From Streptomyces filipinensis (GTDB taxonomy: Bacteria; Actinomycetota; Actinomycetes; Streptomycetales; Streptomycetaceae), in NCBI RefSeq assembly GCF_014649495.1, contig NZ_BMTD01000002.1, positions 620,001-684,000 on the forward strand: DNA of 64,000 bases, read 5' to 3'. The notes beneath the pieces were generated by a model that was not told the origin of the DNA, searched no databases, and saw nothing but the letters and a program-made list of their open reading frames with translations. The first letter of the stretch is position 1. Every line of letters starts with the position of its first letter. This document shows positions 9,836-17,608 of this stretch, in pieces. The translations under genes and the position numbers were made by a program.

Positions 9836-10858
9836 TCAGTTCAGGTAGTCCTCAAGGTGCCCCACCGTCAGTCCCCTCTGCTGGACCTTGCGCAGCACCC
9901 GCGCGGTGCGCTCGCGCAGGCTCGGTCCCGTGGTCTCGTCCGGTCCGATCAGGATGATGTCGCCGGGGCGGAGATGGTGTTCGCCGTGGGTGTAGACGAG
10001 GTCGGTCGGGGTCATCGCGGCGCGCCACAGGACGACCATGGAGATGCCGCAGTCCGAGGCCGCGTGCAGGGTGGTGGTGTCGTACGAGCCGTACGGCGGG
10101 CGGAAGAGGCGGGGGCGCAGGCCGAGGCGGGAGCTGATCCTGTCCTGCTGGCCGCAGATCTCGGCGCGCTGGGCGGCGTAGGGCAGTCCGGACAGGGCAC
10201 GGTGGTCGAGGGTGTGGTTCTCGATGCCGGCGCCCAGCCGGTGCAGGCGGGCGAAGTGGGCGTAGCCGGGGCCGGCGACGCTGTCGGTGAGGAACATGCT
10301 GAGGGGCAGCCGGAGTTCGCGGACCATGTCGACGAAGCGGGGGTCCTTGTCGGCGCCGTCGTCGTAGGTGAGGAAGACGACCCGGTCGCGGGTGGGGACG
10401 TGGTCCACCACCCGGGGCAGGACGCGGCCGGAAGTGTGCGGGGTGAGGGCGAGCGCGCGGGCGGCGGGGCTCGGCGGGCGGTCGAGGGGCTCGTTCAGGC
10501 CCCAGCGGCGGTAGCCCCGGTCGGTGGCGGGACCGGGCGGGTGCACGCCCTCGGCGGCCCTCTTGCCGAGGCGCTCGATGGGATCGACGGACTGCGCACA
10601 GCCGCCGAGCAGCAGAGCCGAGGCAAGCGCCCCGGCCAGCACCCGCCCGGCACCCACCCGGGAACCCTCGAAGGCGGCCCCCGCCCGAGGCACCCGCGAG
10701 CCACCGGAGCCGACCGCCTGTGAGTCACCGGAGGCGGCCTTCCCGGGAGGCACCCGTGAGCCCCCGGAGCCCGCCCGGGCGCGGGGCGCCCGCGGGGCGC
10801 CGGGGGTGGCCCGGGGCCGGGGTGGCTGGGGGGCCTCCGGGGGCCCCGCGTAGCTCAC
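9836..10858 (-). CDS. Polysaccharide deacetylase-family lipoprotein (second of pair)
   Basis: NodB-homology (CE4) protein predicted to act outside the membrane. LLGGC at 83-87 is a lipobox. The preceding 67 residues are low-complexity (GSGGSRVP repeats), so the real start may be the GTG at 10657, which has GAGGG upstream and puts the lipid Cys at residue 20. Motifs by the long numbering: TYDDG with D166/D167, HTLDH (215-219) for metal, and RPPYG (253-257). The usual final motif with a catalytic His is replaced by LIGPD (303-307), so activity may be altered. The GTG at 10858 overlaps the stop of the upstream paralogue (GTGA), indicating translational coupling. Substrate unknown. Confidence 0.85.
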   Translation of the reverse strand: MSYAGPPEAPQPPRPRATPGAPRAPRARAGSGGSRVPPGKAASGDSQAVGSGGSRVPRAGAAFEGSRVGAGRVLAGALASALLLGGCAQSVDPIERLGKRAAEGVHPPGPATDRGYRRWGLNEPLDRPPSPAARALALTPHTSGRVLPRVVDHVPTRDRVVFLTYDDGADKDPRFVDMVRELRLPLSMFLTDSVAGPGYAHFARLHRLGAGIENHTLDHRALSGLPYAAQRAEICGQQDRISSRLGLRPRLFRPPYGSYDTTTLHAASDCGISMVVLWRAAMTPTDLVYTHGEHHLRPGDIILIGPDETTGPSLRERTARVLRKVQQRGLTVGHLEDYLN

Positions 10859-11766
10859 AGGTAGTCCTCCAGGCGGGCCACGGCGTAGCCCTCGCGGGTG
10901 ACCTTGTTCAGGAAGCGGCGCATGTCGTCGATCATCGTGCCGTTCCAGTCGGAGCGGCCCCGGAAGTGGGTGAGGACGATGTCGCCGCGGCGCATCTTCT
11001 GGTCGTCCTCGCGGTACTCCCAGTGGTCGACGAAGACCTCCTCGTTCCAGATCGGCGCGTAGCGGATGCCGCAGGCCTTGGCGGCGCGCAGGGTGTCCTG
11101 GTTGTAGTCGCCGTAGGGCGGGCGGAAGACCGTCGGGCGTCTGCCGAACTGCTTCTCCATGATGTCCTGCATGCCGCAGATCTCGTCCCGCTGTTCCTCG
11201 TAGGACAGGCCCGGCAGGTACGGGTGGTGCAGGGTGTGGTTGTTGAGGGTGTGGCCGTAGGACTGCATCCGGCGGAAGTACCCGTAGTCGTCGTTGACCA
11301 GGTAGTCACTGAGGAAGGCGGTGTACGGGATCTTCAGCTCCCGCATCATCCGCAGGAAGTCCGGGTCCTTCTCCGAACCGTCGTCGATCGTGAGGAAGAC
11401 GATCTTCTGCTTGGTGGGGATCGTGGTGAAGACCGGTGGCAGCCACCAGTCCTCCTGGTGGTCCACCTCGAAGCCGGCCCGGGCGGTGATGTGCGGCTTC
11501 TTCGCGGGCGGGGGCGGCGGCGTCAGCGGGACCTGGTCCAGCCCCCAGCGTCTGGCGGCGGCGACCAGGCGGGCGTGTTCGGCGGCCTGGCGGGCCTGGG
11601 GGCTCAGCGCCTGCGCGGGGCCGCCCCGGCCGGGCGCGGAGCGGGTCGCCTCGGGGCCGGCACAGCCGGCGAGGAGAGCGGTGCAGAGCAACGCGACGGC
11701 TCCCCGGCGGAGGACCGGACGTCCGATGCGAGTCTGATTTTTATCGTTTTGTACGATTACCTGCAT
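10855..11766 (-). CDS. Polysaccharide deacetylase-family lipoprotein (first of pair)
   Basis: NodB-homology lipoprotein of 303 aa. The signal peptide ends in the lipobox LAGC with Cys35. Motif 1 is TIDDG (D128/D129). The zinc motif is HTLHH (H177, H181), and motif 3 is RPPYG (215-219). The late motif LTH keeps its histidine (H267), so all catalytic residues look intact. The family removes N-acetyl groups from peptidoglycan, chitin or similar glycans; I cannot tell which here. The ATG is at 11764-11766; an open stretch upstream is antisense to the methyltransferase gene. It is the first gene of a coupled pair of paralogues. Confidence 0.9.
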   Translation of the reverse strand: MQVIVQNDKNQTRIGRPVLRRGAVALLCTALLAGCAGPEATRSAPGRGGPAQALSPQARQAAEHARLVAAARRWGLDQVPLTPPPPPAKKPHITARAGFEVDHQEDWWLPPVFTTIPTKQKIVFLTIDDGSEKDPDFLRMMRELKIPYTAFLSDYLVNDDYGYFRRMQSYGHTLNNHTLHHPYLPGLSYEEQRDEICGMQDIMEKQFGRRPTVFRPPYGDYNQDTLRAAKACGIRYAPIWNEEVFVDHWEYREDDQKMRRGDIVLTHFRGRSDWNGTMIDDMRRFLNKVTREGYAVARLEDYL

Positions 11767-11856
11767 GGTGCCGGATCCTCCCAGGCCAGGGCCCCGGTGC
11801 CGGGCCGACACCGCCGCCGGAGGCGCACGATCCACCGACTGGCCCACAATGACCCG

Positions 11857-13020
11857 GTGAACGACCTCGCTCTGCTCCTCAGCCCCGAAGGCCGTGCCCT
11901 CCTCGACGAGGTCCGCGACACCGCCCCGGCGGACGAACTCGCCGTCGCCACCCGGCTGCGCCGCGACCACCCCGCCGCACTGGTGTCGGCCGCGCTCGGC
12001 CAGGCCCGGCTGCGGCAGCGGGCGGCGGCGAAGTTCGGGACGGCGGACGCGGGGCGGATGTTCTTCACGCCGAACGGGGTCGAGCAGTCGACGCGCACCA
12101 GCGTGGCGACGTACCGCGCGGAGCGGATGCGGGGCCTCGGCGTGACCTCCGTGGCCGACCTGTGCTGCGGGATCGGCGGGGACGCGATCGCGCTCGCGCG
12201 GGCGGGGATCCGGGTACTCGCCGTGGACCGGGATCCGATGACGGCCGCGGTGGCGCGGGCGAACGCCGAGGAGCTCGGGCTGGGCGAGCTGATCGAGGTG
12301 CGCGAGGCGGACGTCACGGAGGTCGACACCGCCGGGTACGACGCGGTCTTCGTGGATCCGGCGCGCCGCGGGGGCCGCGGCCGGATCTTCGACCCGGAGG
12401 CGTACTCACCGCCGCTGTCCTGGGCGGTGCAAGCCGCCTCGGCCGCCGGCACGGCCGCGCTGAAGATCGCTCCGGGCGTCCCCCACGAGGCGGTCCCCGC
12501 CGAGGCCGAGGCGGAGTGGATCTCCGACGGCGGCGATGTGAAGGAAGCGGTGCTGTGGTTCGGCACGGGAGCGCCGGGAACGGTGCGCGCCACGCTGCTG
12601 CCCGGCCCGCGCACGCTGCTCGGCCGGGGCCTGCCCGATCCCGGGGTGCGCCCGGTGGGGCGGTACCTGTACGAGCCGGACGGCGCCGTGATCCGCGCCC
12701 ATCTGGTCGCGGAGGTGGCCGAACACCTGGACGGCGGGCTGATCGACCCCACGATCGCCTACGTCACCGCCGACGGGCTGCGGCCCACGCCGTACGCCTC
12801 CGCCTACGAGATCACCGACCAACTCCCCTTCAACGTCAAGAAGTTGAAGGCTCTGCTGCGCGAGCGCGAGGTCGGCACGCTGACCGTGAAGAAGCGCGGG
12901 TCGGCGGTCGAGCCGGAGGAGCTGCGCAGGAAGGTCAAGCCGCAGGGACCCAACGCGGCGACGGTGTTCCTCACCCGGGTCGCCGGGGCGCCCACGATGC
13001 TCGTGGGCGGGCCCGCCTAG
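11857..13020 (+). CDS. Class I SAM-dependent methyltransferase, THUMP-like domain
   Basis: A 387-aa protein. An N-terminal helical part precedes a Rossmann methyltransferase core with the SAM motif DLCCGIGGDAIALA (starting at 101), the acidic loop VLAVDRDPM and the FVDPARRGGRGR segment. Its C-terminal part (about 300-387, including LPFNVKKLKALLRER and GSAVEPEELRRKVK) corresponds to the THUMP-like domain that NCBI models attach to this family, which suggests an RNA substrate, probably tRNA or rRNA. The GTG at 11857 is chosen at the domain boundary; the frame is open far upstream only because it is antisense to the deacetylases. No close ribosome site was seen, so it may be leaderless. Confidence 0.82.
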   Translation: MNDLALLLSPEGRALLDEVRDTAPADELAVATRLRRDHPAALVSAALGQARLRQRAAAKFGTADAGRMFFTPNGVEQSTRTSVATYRAERMRGLGVTSVADLCCGIGGDAIALARAGIRVLAVDRDPMTAAVARANAEELGLGELIEVREADVTEVDTAGYDAVFVDPARRGGRGRIFDPEAYSPPLSWAVQAASAAGTAALKIAPGVPHEAVPAEAEAEWISDGGDVKEAVLWFGTGAPGTVRATLLPGPRTLLGRGLPDPGVRPVGRYLYEPDGAVIRAHLVAEVAEHLDGGLIDPTIAYVTADGLRPTPYASAYEITDQLPFNVKKLKALLREREVGTLTVKKRGSAVEPEELRRKVKPQGPNAATVFLTRVAGAPTMLVGGPA

Positions 13021-13036
13021 TGGCCCTGCCGGGGCA

Positions 13037-14377
13037 CTAGGACGGAAGCGCACCGGCCCGGCGCAGCAGCAGCGCGCGTTCCCTCTCGTTGCGGGCGAGG
13101 CCGGCCGCCCGCTCGAACTCCGCGCGCGCCTGAGCCGTACGCCCGAGCCGGGCCAGCAGATCGCCGCGGACGCTGGGCAGCAGGTGGTAGTCGCGCAGGG
13201 CGGGTTCGGCGGCCAGGGCGTCCACCAGCCGCAGGCCCTCGGCCGGGCCGTCGGCCATCGACACGGCGACCGCGCGGTTCAGCTCGACCACCGGGGACGG
13301 GGCGCGGGCGGCCAGCAGGCCGTAGAGGGTGGCGATGGCGCGCCAGTCGGTCTCCTCGTAGCGGTGGGCGTGCGCGTGGCACGCGGCGATGGCCGCCTGC
13401 AGGGCGTAGGGGCCCGGGGCGCCGGTCGCCGTGGCGTCGGCGCGGTCGAGGGCACGGATGCCGCGCGCGATGAGCAGGCGGCTCCAGCGGCGCCGGTTCT
13501 GGTCCTTGAGCAGGACCGGCTCGCCGTCCGGACCCGTGCGGGCGGCCGTGCGGGAGGCCTGGAACTCCAGCAGCGCGGTCAGGCCGTGCACCTCCGGCTC
13601 CTTGGGCATCAGCGCGGACAGGACGCGGGCCAGGCGCAGCGCGTCCTCGCACAGCCCGGGGCGCAGCAGGTCGTCGCCGGCGGTCGCCGCGTAGCCCTCG
13701 TTGAAGATCAGGTAGATGACGTCCAGGACGGAGCCGAGGCGGGCCTCGCGGTCGGGTCCGCAGGGCACCTCGAAGGCGATGTTCTTCTTCGCCAGGGTGC
13801 GTTTGGCGCGGACGATGCGCTGGGCGATCGTCGCCTCCGGCACGAGGTGGGCGCGGGCGATCTCAGCGGTGGTCAGGCCGCCGAGCAGCCTCAGGGTGAG
13901 CGCGGTGCGGGCGTCCGGGGACAGCACCGGGTGGCAGGTGGTGAAGACGAGCCGGAGCAGGTCGTCGTCGATGCCGTCGGGGTCGGCGGGCTCGTCGTAC
14001 GGGGGCGGGGACGACTGCACGCGGTCCCGGCCGATCTCCTGCAGCTTGCGGGCGTAGGTCTCGCGGCGCCGGACCAGGTCGACGGCGCGGTGCCGGGCGG
14101 TGGCCATGAGCCAGGCGCCCGGGTTGTCGGGCACGCCGTCGCGGGGCCACTGCTCCAGGGCGGCGACCAGCGCGTCCTGGGCCAGTTCCTCGGCGATGCC
14201 GACGTCCCGCACGATCCGGGCCACCCCGGCGATGACGCGGGGTGACTCCAGGCGGAAGACGGTCTCGATGGCGTGGGCGGCTGCGGGCCCGGGTGCTGCG
14301 GGGGCGTGCGCCGCGGTGGGCTGTGGTTCCACAGCCCACCATGCAACACCCCCGTACGGCACCGGCGCCAGGCGCAT
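13037..14377 (-). CDS. ECF42-type sigma factor with C-terminal helical extension
   Basis: ECF sigma factor of the ECF42 type, 446 aa. Region 2 is about residues 30-110 (IAEELAQDALVAALEQWP, ATARHRAVDLVRRR) and region 4 about 150-205 (LTLRLLGGLTTAEIARAHLVPEATIAQRIVRAKR). A long TPR-like C-terminal domain follows (from YLIFNEGYAATAG to the end) that replaces an anti-sigma factor in this group. The partner is the DGPF/YCII gene immediately upstream: its TGA and this ATG overlap as TGATG (14375-14379). This coupling of ECF42 with DGPF proteins is characteristic. The target regulon is usually its own operon. Confidence 0.9.
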   Translation of the reverse strand: MRLAPVPYGGVAWWAVEPQPTAAHAPAAPGPAAAHAIETVFRLESPRVIAGVARIVRDVGIAEELAQDALVAALEQWPRDGVPDNPGAWLMATARHRAVDLVRRRETYARKLQEIGRDRVQSSPPPYDEPADPDGIDDDLLRLVFTTCHPVLSPDARTALTLRLLGGLTTAEIARAHLVPEATIAQRIVRAKRTLAKKNIAFEVPCGPDREARLGSVLDVIYLIFNEGYAATAGDDLLRPGLCEDALRLARVLSALMPKEPEVHGLTALLEFQASRTAARTGPDGEPVLLKDQNRRRWSRLLIARGIRALDRADATATGAPGPYALQAAIAACHAHAHRYEETDWRAIATLYGLLAARAPSPVVELNRAVAVSMADGPAEGLRLVDALAAEPALRDYHLLPSVRGDLLARLGRTAQARAEFERAAGLARNERERALLLRRAGALPS

Positions 14378-14733
14378 CAGCCCTCGGCGATCTCACGCAC
14401 CTCACAGGTCACGGTCCAGAAGTCCTCGTGGACCTGCAGGAACCGCTTGGTCCACTCCAGAGCCTCGGCCTTGTCCTTGCACTGCATGAGGGCGTAGCCG
14501 CCGATGGCCTCCTTGGTCTCGGTGAACGGCCCGTCGGTGACGGAGATCTTGCCGCCCTCCCAGCGCACCCGGGTGCCCTGGGCGGACGGGGTGAGCCCGG
14601 CGGTGTCGAGCATCACGCCGGCCTTGGTGATCTCCTCGATCAGCTCGCCCATCCGCTGCATCAGCTCCGCGCTGGGGCCCTCGGCGGGGGCGGAGGACTC
14701 GTCGATGCGCACGAGCGACAGATAGCGGGGCAT
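14377..14733 (-). CDS. DGPF/YCII-domain protein, ECF42 partner
   Basis: A 118-aa YCII-related (DGPF) protein. The signature is SVTDGPFTETKEAIGGYALM, flanked by the ferredoxin-like core starting MPRYLSLVRIDE. Proteins of this type are encoded with ECF42 sigma factors and are their usual regulatory targets; their biochemical role is not established. The ATG at 14731-14733 has a strong GAAGGAG site. It is co-transcribed and translationally coupled to the sigma gene downstream. Confidence 0.92.
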   Translation of the reverse strand: MPRYLSLVRIDESSAPAEGPSAELMQRMGELIEEITKAGVMLDTAGLTPSAQGTRVRWEGGKISVTDGPFTETKEAIGGYALMQCKDKAEALEWTKRFLQVHEDFWTVTCEVREIAEG

Positions 14734-14870
14734 GGTGACTCCTTCGGTCGGGGCGGCGGGGTCCGTCCCCGCCGCTCACCCATGTGTCGAACGGGAGACA
14801 CCCGGATCGACACGTTCACCGAAGATTTTTTCCGCGGGCGTCCGCGCAGGCACCGGACCGCGCCGTCGTC

Positions 14871-14898
14871 GCCGTCCTCGCCGGTCGCGGAGGACGGC
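14871..14898 (-). terminator. Terminator after LCP gene
   Basis: Perfect 9-bp stem GCCGTCCTC/GAGGACGGC with a 10-nt loop immediately downstream of the LCP stop codon. Confidence 0.65.
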
Positions 14899-14911
14899 GG
14901 GGGTCCACCGG

Positions 14912-15979
14912 TCAGCGCAGGGACGCCCACAGCTCGCTCGCCGCGGGCTCCTTCGCGATCACCCGGTTGGGGTCGGAGGGGGCCGTGACGACCGGCATCA
15001 TCACCGTCTTCACACGGTCTGCGGTCAGGCCCTTCAGGCTCTGCCCGAGCCGCGTCAGCTCGGGCAGTGAGTCCAGGCCGGTGTCGGTGGTGAGGCCGGC
15101 GGTGACCGCGTCGGCCGCCCGGTACAGCCTGGCCGGGTCGGTGAGCAGGTTCGTGGCCGCCAGCCGCGCCGACAGGGCCTTCACCAGCTGCTGCTGCAGC
15201 CCTATCCGGCCGAGGTCGCTGCCGTCGCCTATGCCGTGCCGGGTGCGGGCGAGCGCCAGGGCCCGCTTGCCGTCCAGATGGTGGGCGCCGGCCTTGAGGT
15301 GCAGATGGCTCATGTCGTCGTCGATGTCCTGCGCGGTGGTGACGTCGACCCCGCCGAGCGCGTCCACCAGCCGCGCGAAGCCGGAGAAGTCGATCTCGAT
15401 GCAGTGGTCCATGCGGACGTTCGTGATCGACTCGACCGTCTTGACGGCACAGACCGGGCCGCCCACCTCGTACGCGGTGTTGAACATCGCGCTGTGGGCC
15501 ACCGCCGTCGAACCGCCGGAGGCGAGCGGGCAGGACGGGCGGGTGACGAGGGTGTCGCGCGGGATGCTGACGACGGTGGCCCGGGTACGACCCGCGTCGA
15601 TGTGGACGACCATCGCCGTGTCGGAGCGGGCGCCGGAGCTGTCGCCGCCGCCGAGTTCCCCGTTGGCCTTGCCGCTGCGCGAGTCCGAGCCCAGGACCAG
15701 GATGTTCAGTGAACCGGTGGGCAGCGGCGCAGCGGCGGCCGAGGCACTCGGGGACGGGTTGACCACCGCCCGGGCGGGCCGGTCGTCGCCGAGCGCGCTG
15801 TTGATGTCGACGCTCGTGATGTTGTGGTTCAGATGCCAGTACGCCCAGCCCACCGCGGTCGCGCCCAGCACCAGGGTGCCCGTCAGGGTGAGGCCGACGA
15901 TCTTCAGCGCTCTCGACCGCCGGCCCACCGGTCCGCCCGCGTCCCCTTGCTCCCCGTGCTGCCCCATGCGTCGCGTCAC
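14912..15979 (-). CDS. LytR-CpsA-Psr (LCP) family cell-wall glycopolymer ligase
   Basis: Membrane-anchored LCP phosphotransferase that attaches teichoic-acid-like or other glycopolymers to peptidoglycan. A cytoplasmic N-terminus (MGQHGEQGD) is followed by one transmembrane helix (about 25-47) and the extracellular LCP domain. That domain has the motifs LVLGSDSRSG, VSIPRDTLV, ALGGVDV and ALARTRHG, whose Arg and Asp residues bind pyrophosphate and Mg2+. Length 355 aa. The GTG at 15977-15979 is used; the ATG at 15967 is an equally good start and neither has a clear ribosome site. The gene stands alone with a terminator behind it. Confidence 0.9.
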   Translation of the reverse strand: MTRRMGQHGEQGDAGGPVGRRSRALKIVGLTLTGTLVLGATAVGWAYWHLNHNITSVDINSALGDDRPARAVVNPSPSASAAAAPLPTGSLNILVLGSDSRSGKANGELGGGDSSGARSDTAMVVHIDAGRTRATVVSIPRDTLVTRPSCPLASGGSTAVAHSAMFNTAYEVGGPVCAVKTVESITNVRMDHCIEIDFSGFARLVDALGGVDVTTAQDIDDDMSHLHLKAGAHHLDGKRALALARTRHGIGDGSDLGRIGLQQQLVKALSARLAATNLLTDPARLYRAADAVTAGLTTDTGLDSLPELTRLGQSLKGLTADRVKTVMMPVVTAPSDPNRVIAKEPAASELWASLR

Positions 15980-16023
15980 GGCAGGAACGTAAGTCCGAAT
16001 TATTAGGGGACTGTTAGCGGAAG

Positions 16024-16058
16024 CCGTGAGAATCGCCTTTCTTCGGAAATTCTCATGG
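16024..16058. repeat. Imperfect inverted repeat
   Basis: TGAGAAT (16027-16033) pairs with ATTCTCA (16049-16055), extendable by three base pairs, between the divergent LCP and DUF347 genes. It may be an operator; function unknown. Confidence 0.4.
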
Positions 16059-16180
16059 TGGCCTCGGTGGCGAGGCGGAGGTGTCCGGGGGAACTGATTG
16101 AACCCCGAGGGGCGGGTGGAACGTATTGAGCCATGGCGGAAGCACAGCTACCTCCCTTCCGCAAGACCCCTGACATGGGC

Positions 16181-16202
16181 GTTCAGGATGGGTTCAGGTT
16201 GC
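16181..16202 (+). promoter_or_regulatory. 11-bp direct repeat, OmpR/PhoB-family-like operator
   Basis: Two head-to-tail 11-mers each beginning GTTCAGG, about 47 nt before the DUF347 gene start. Tandem 11-nt GTTCA-type units are the usual binding pattern of Streptomyces OmpR-family response regulators (for example the PHO box, GTTCACC units). Confidence 0.6.
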
Positions 16203-16248
16203 CCCTGGCAGGGTCGTCGATCACCTGCCCCCCCTCACAGGAGCCTCC

Positions 16249-17133
16249 TTGACGACCACATCCGTGATGAAGAAGCTGCCCGAGGTCACCCTCGCGTTCT
16301 GGGTCATGAAGATCGCGGCGACGACGCTGGGCGAGACCGCGGGCGATCTGTTCGCCCAGACGCTGAGGCTCGGCTACTTCCTCACCACCCTCGCCCTGTT
16401 CCTGGTCTTCGTGGTGACGCTGGTGGTGCAGCTGCGCTCGTCCCGCTACAACCCGTTCTTCTACTGGACCGTGATCCTGTCGACCTCCATGGCCGGCACC
16501 ACGATGTCCGACTTCATGAACCGGGACGCCAGCGCCAAGTACCTCTCGGGCGGCGCGACGAAGCTGGGCTGGGGGCCGCAGGGTCTGGGCCTCGGCTATC
16601 CGGAGGGCGCCGCGATCCTGATCTCGATCCTGCTGCTGATCTTCCTCGGCTGGAAGCTGAGCGGGATGACCTTCCAGATCACCGAGATCGTCACCTTCCG
16701 GGGCGAGGCCCTGTTCTGGTCGGCGATCCTGGTCTCCAACACCCTCGGCACCTCGATGGGCGACTTCCTCTCCGACAGCTCCGGCCTCGGCTACCTGGGC
16801 GGAGCGGCGCTGGTGACCGGCGTCCTGCTGGTCCTGGTGGCGCTGATGAAGGTCCCGGCCGTGCCGAACGTCCTGCTGTTCTGGATCGCGTTCGTCCTGA
16901 CCCGCCCGCTGGGCGCCACGGCCGGCGACTTCCTGACCAAGCCGGTCGCCAAGGGCGGCCTGGACCTGGGTACGGCCGGTTCCTCGGCGGTGCTGCTCGC
17001 GGTGCTGTTCGGGCTGATGGCGTACGCGCAGGTCAAGGAGCGGCGGGCGGCGACGGCCCCGGAGCCGGCGCTCCCGGAGCCGGCGCTCCCGGGGACGGAG
17101 CCGGCCCGCGCGGAGGAGGCCGGCCGCCGGTGA
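16249..17133 (+). CDS. COG4705/DUF347 four-repeat membrane protein
   Basis: Integral membrane protein of about 294 aa with four DUF347 repeats, each carrying a G-x-(T/S)-x-(G/S)-D signature: GETAGDLF, GTTMSDFM, GTSMGDFL and GATAGDFL. The even spacing and repeated acidic residues inside membrane segments suggest a channel or transporter, but the family has no agreed function. The Ala/Pro/Glu-rich C-terminus is cytoplasmic and variable. The start is TTG at 16249, preceded by GGAG at 5 nt; ATG at 16267 is a fallback. An OmpR-family-like direct repeat in the promoter region suggests two-component control. A strong terminator follows. Confidence 0.85.
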   Translation: MTTTSVMKKLPEVTLAFWVMKIAATTLGETAGDLFAQTLRLGYFLTTLALFLVFVVTLVVQLRSSRYNPFFYWTVILSTSMAGTTMSDFMNRDASAKYLSGGATKLGWGPQGLGLGYPEGAAILISILLLIFLGWKLSGMTFQITEIVTFRGEALFWSAILVSNTLGTSMGDFLSDSSGLGYLGGAALVTGVLLVLVALMKVPAVPNVLLFWIAFVLTRPLGATAGDFLTKPVAKGGLDLGTAGSSAVLLAVLFGLMAYAQVKERRAATAPEPALPEPALPGTEPARAEEAGRR

Positions 17134-17138
17134 GACGC

Positions 17139-17172
17139 GAAACCCCGCCCCGGGAAGCCGGGGCGGGGTTTC
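17139..17172. terminator. Strong bidirectional terminator
   Basis: Perfect 15-bp stem GAAACCCCGCCCCGG and its complement with loop GAAG. It lies 5 nt after the DUF347 stop codon on one side and 3 nt after the CCA end of the tRNA-like gene on the other, so it can end both transcripts. Confidence 0.93.
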
Positions 17173-17175
17173 GGA

Positions 17176-17248
17176 TGGAGCGCCGGGCAGGCCTTGCACC
17201 TACATCTCCCCGCAGGAAGCGGGACGTCTTTCCTTGGACCACCAACGC
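17176..17248 (-). tRNA. Atypical tRNA-Gly(UCC), CCA encoded, GUGC in T-arm
   Basis: A complete 73-nt cloverleaf reads on the minus strand. Acceptor stem GCGTTGG/CCGGCGC (two G-U pairs), U8, 3-bp D-stem GTC/GAC with loop CAAGGAAA, anticodon stem TCCCG/CGGGG with 7-nt loop CTTCCTG (anticodon UCC at 17215-17217), short variable loop AGAT, T-stem GTAGG/CCTGC, discriminator U73 and encoded CCA. G1-C72, C2-G71, C35, C36 and U73 are the known glycine identity bases. Odd points: the T-loop is TGCAAGG, so GTpsiC becomes GUGC; base 37 is U; the D-stem is short. It has its own promoter and a terminator. It could be a non-translational tRNA-Gly or a decayed copy. Confidence 0.65.
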
Positions 17249-17317
17249 ACTGCGTCCGGGGCGGAGTTCCGATGCCGATGTCTCGACTTCGGTGTTCCGG
17301 CCGTTCGCGGTGTGATG

Positions 17318-17347
17318 ATCATAGGACAGTCCGGCCGGGGCTGCCAA
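17318..17347 (-). promoter_or_regulatory. Promoter for the tRNA-like gene
   Basis: Minus strand: TTGGCA (17342-17347), 18-nt spacer, TATGAT (17318-17323). The predicted start near 17311 leaves a leader of about 60 nt before the tRNA 5' end at 17248. No other minus-strand gene lies between. Confidence 0.65.
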
Positions 17348-17350
17348 ACC

Positions 17351-17608
17351 TCAGCCGTCCGCCACCGACTCGAACCGCCAGCGGTGCACGGCCCGGGTCA
17401 CCAACCCCGGCGCCGGCTCGGGAAGTTCGGGCAGCTCGGCGTCGTACGACGCGTCCCACCAGGTGATGACCAGCACCCGGTCCTGCGGCGCCCGGAAGGT
17501 CTCGCGCCTGAGCGGCTCCTCCGCCAGGCGCTGTTCCCGCGCCCAGGCGAGGAGTTCCGCCCCCCGCCCGTCGGCCGCCCGCGCTTCCCACATCAAGGCG
17601 ACGGTCAC
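17351..17608 (-). CDS. Small hypothetical protein coupled to tsaD
   Basis: An 85-aa protein, start [16 protein letters not shown], with the segments [20 protein letters not shown] and AVHRWRFE. The size and strand pattern suggest a small ferredoxin-like/ABM-type fold, but no family is certain. The GTG start (17606-17608) overlaps the TGA of tsaD as GTGA, so it is translated with the tsaD operon. No signal peptide or membrane helix. Function unknown. Confidence 0.72.
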   Translation of the reverse strand: MTVALMWEARAADGRGAELLAWAREQRLAEEPLRRETFRAPQDRVLVITWWDASYDAELPELPEPAPGLVTRAVHRWRFESVADG

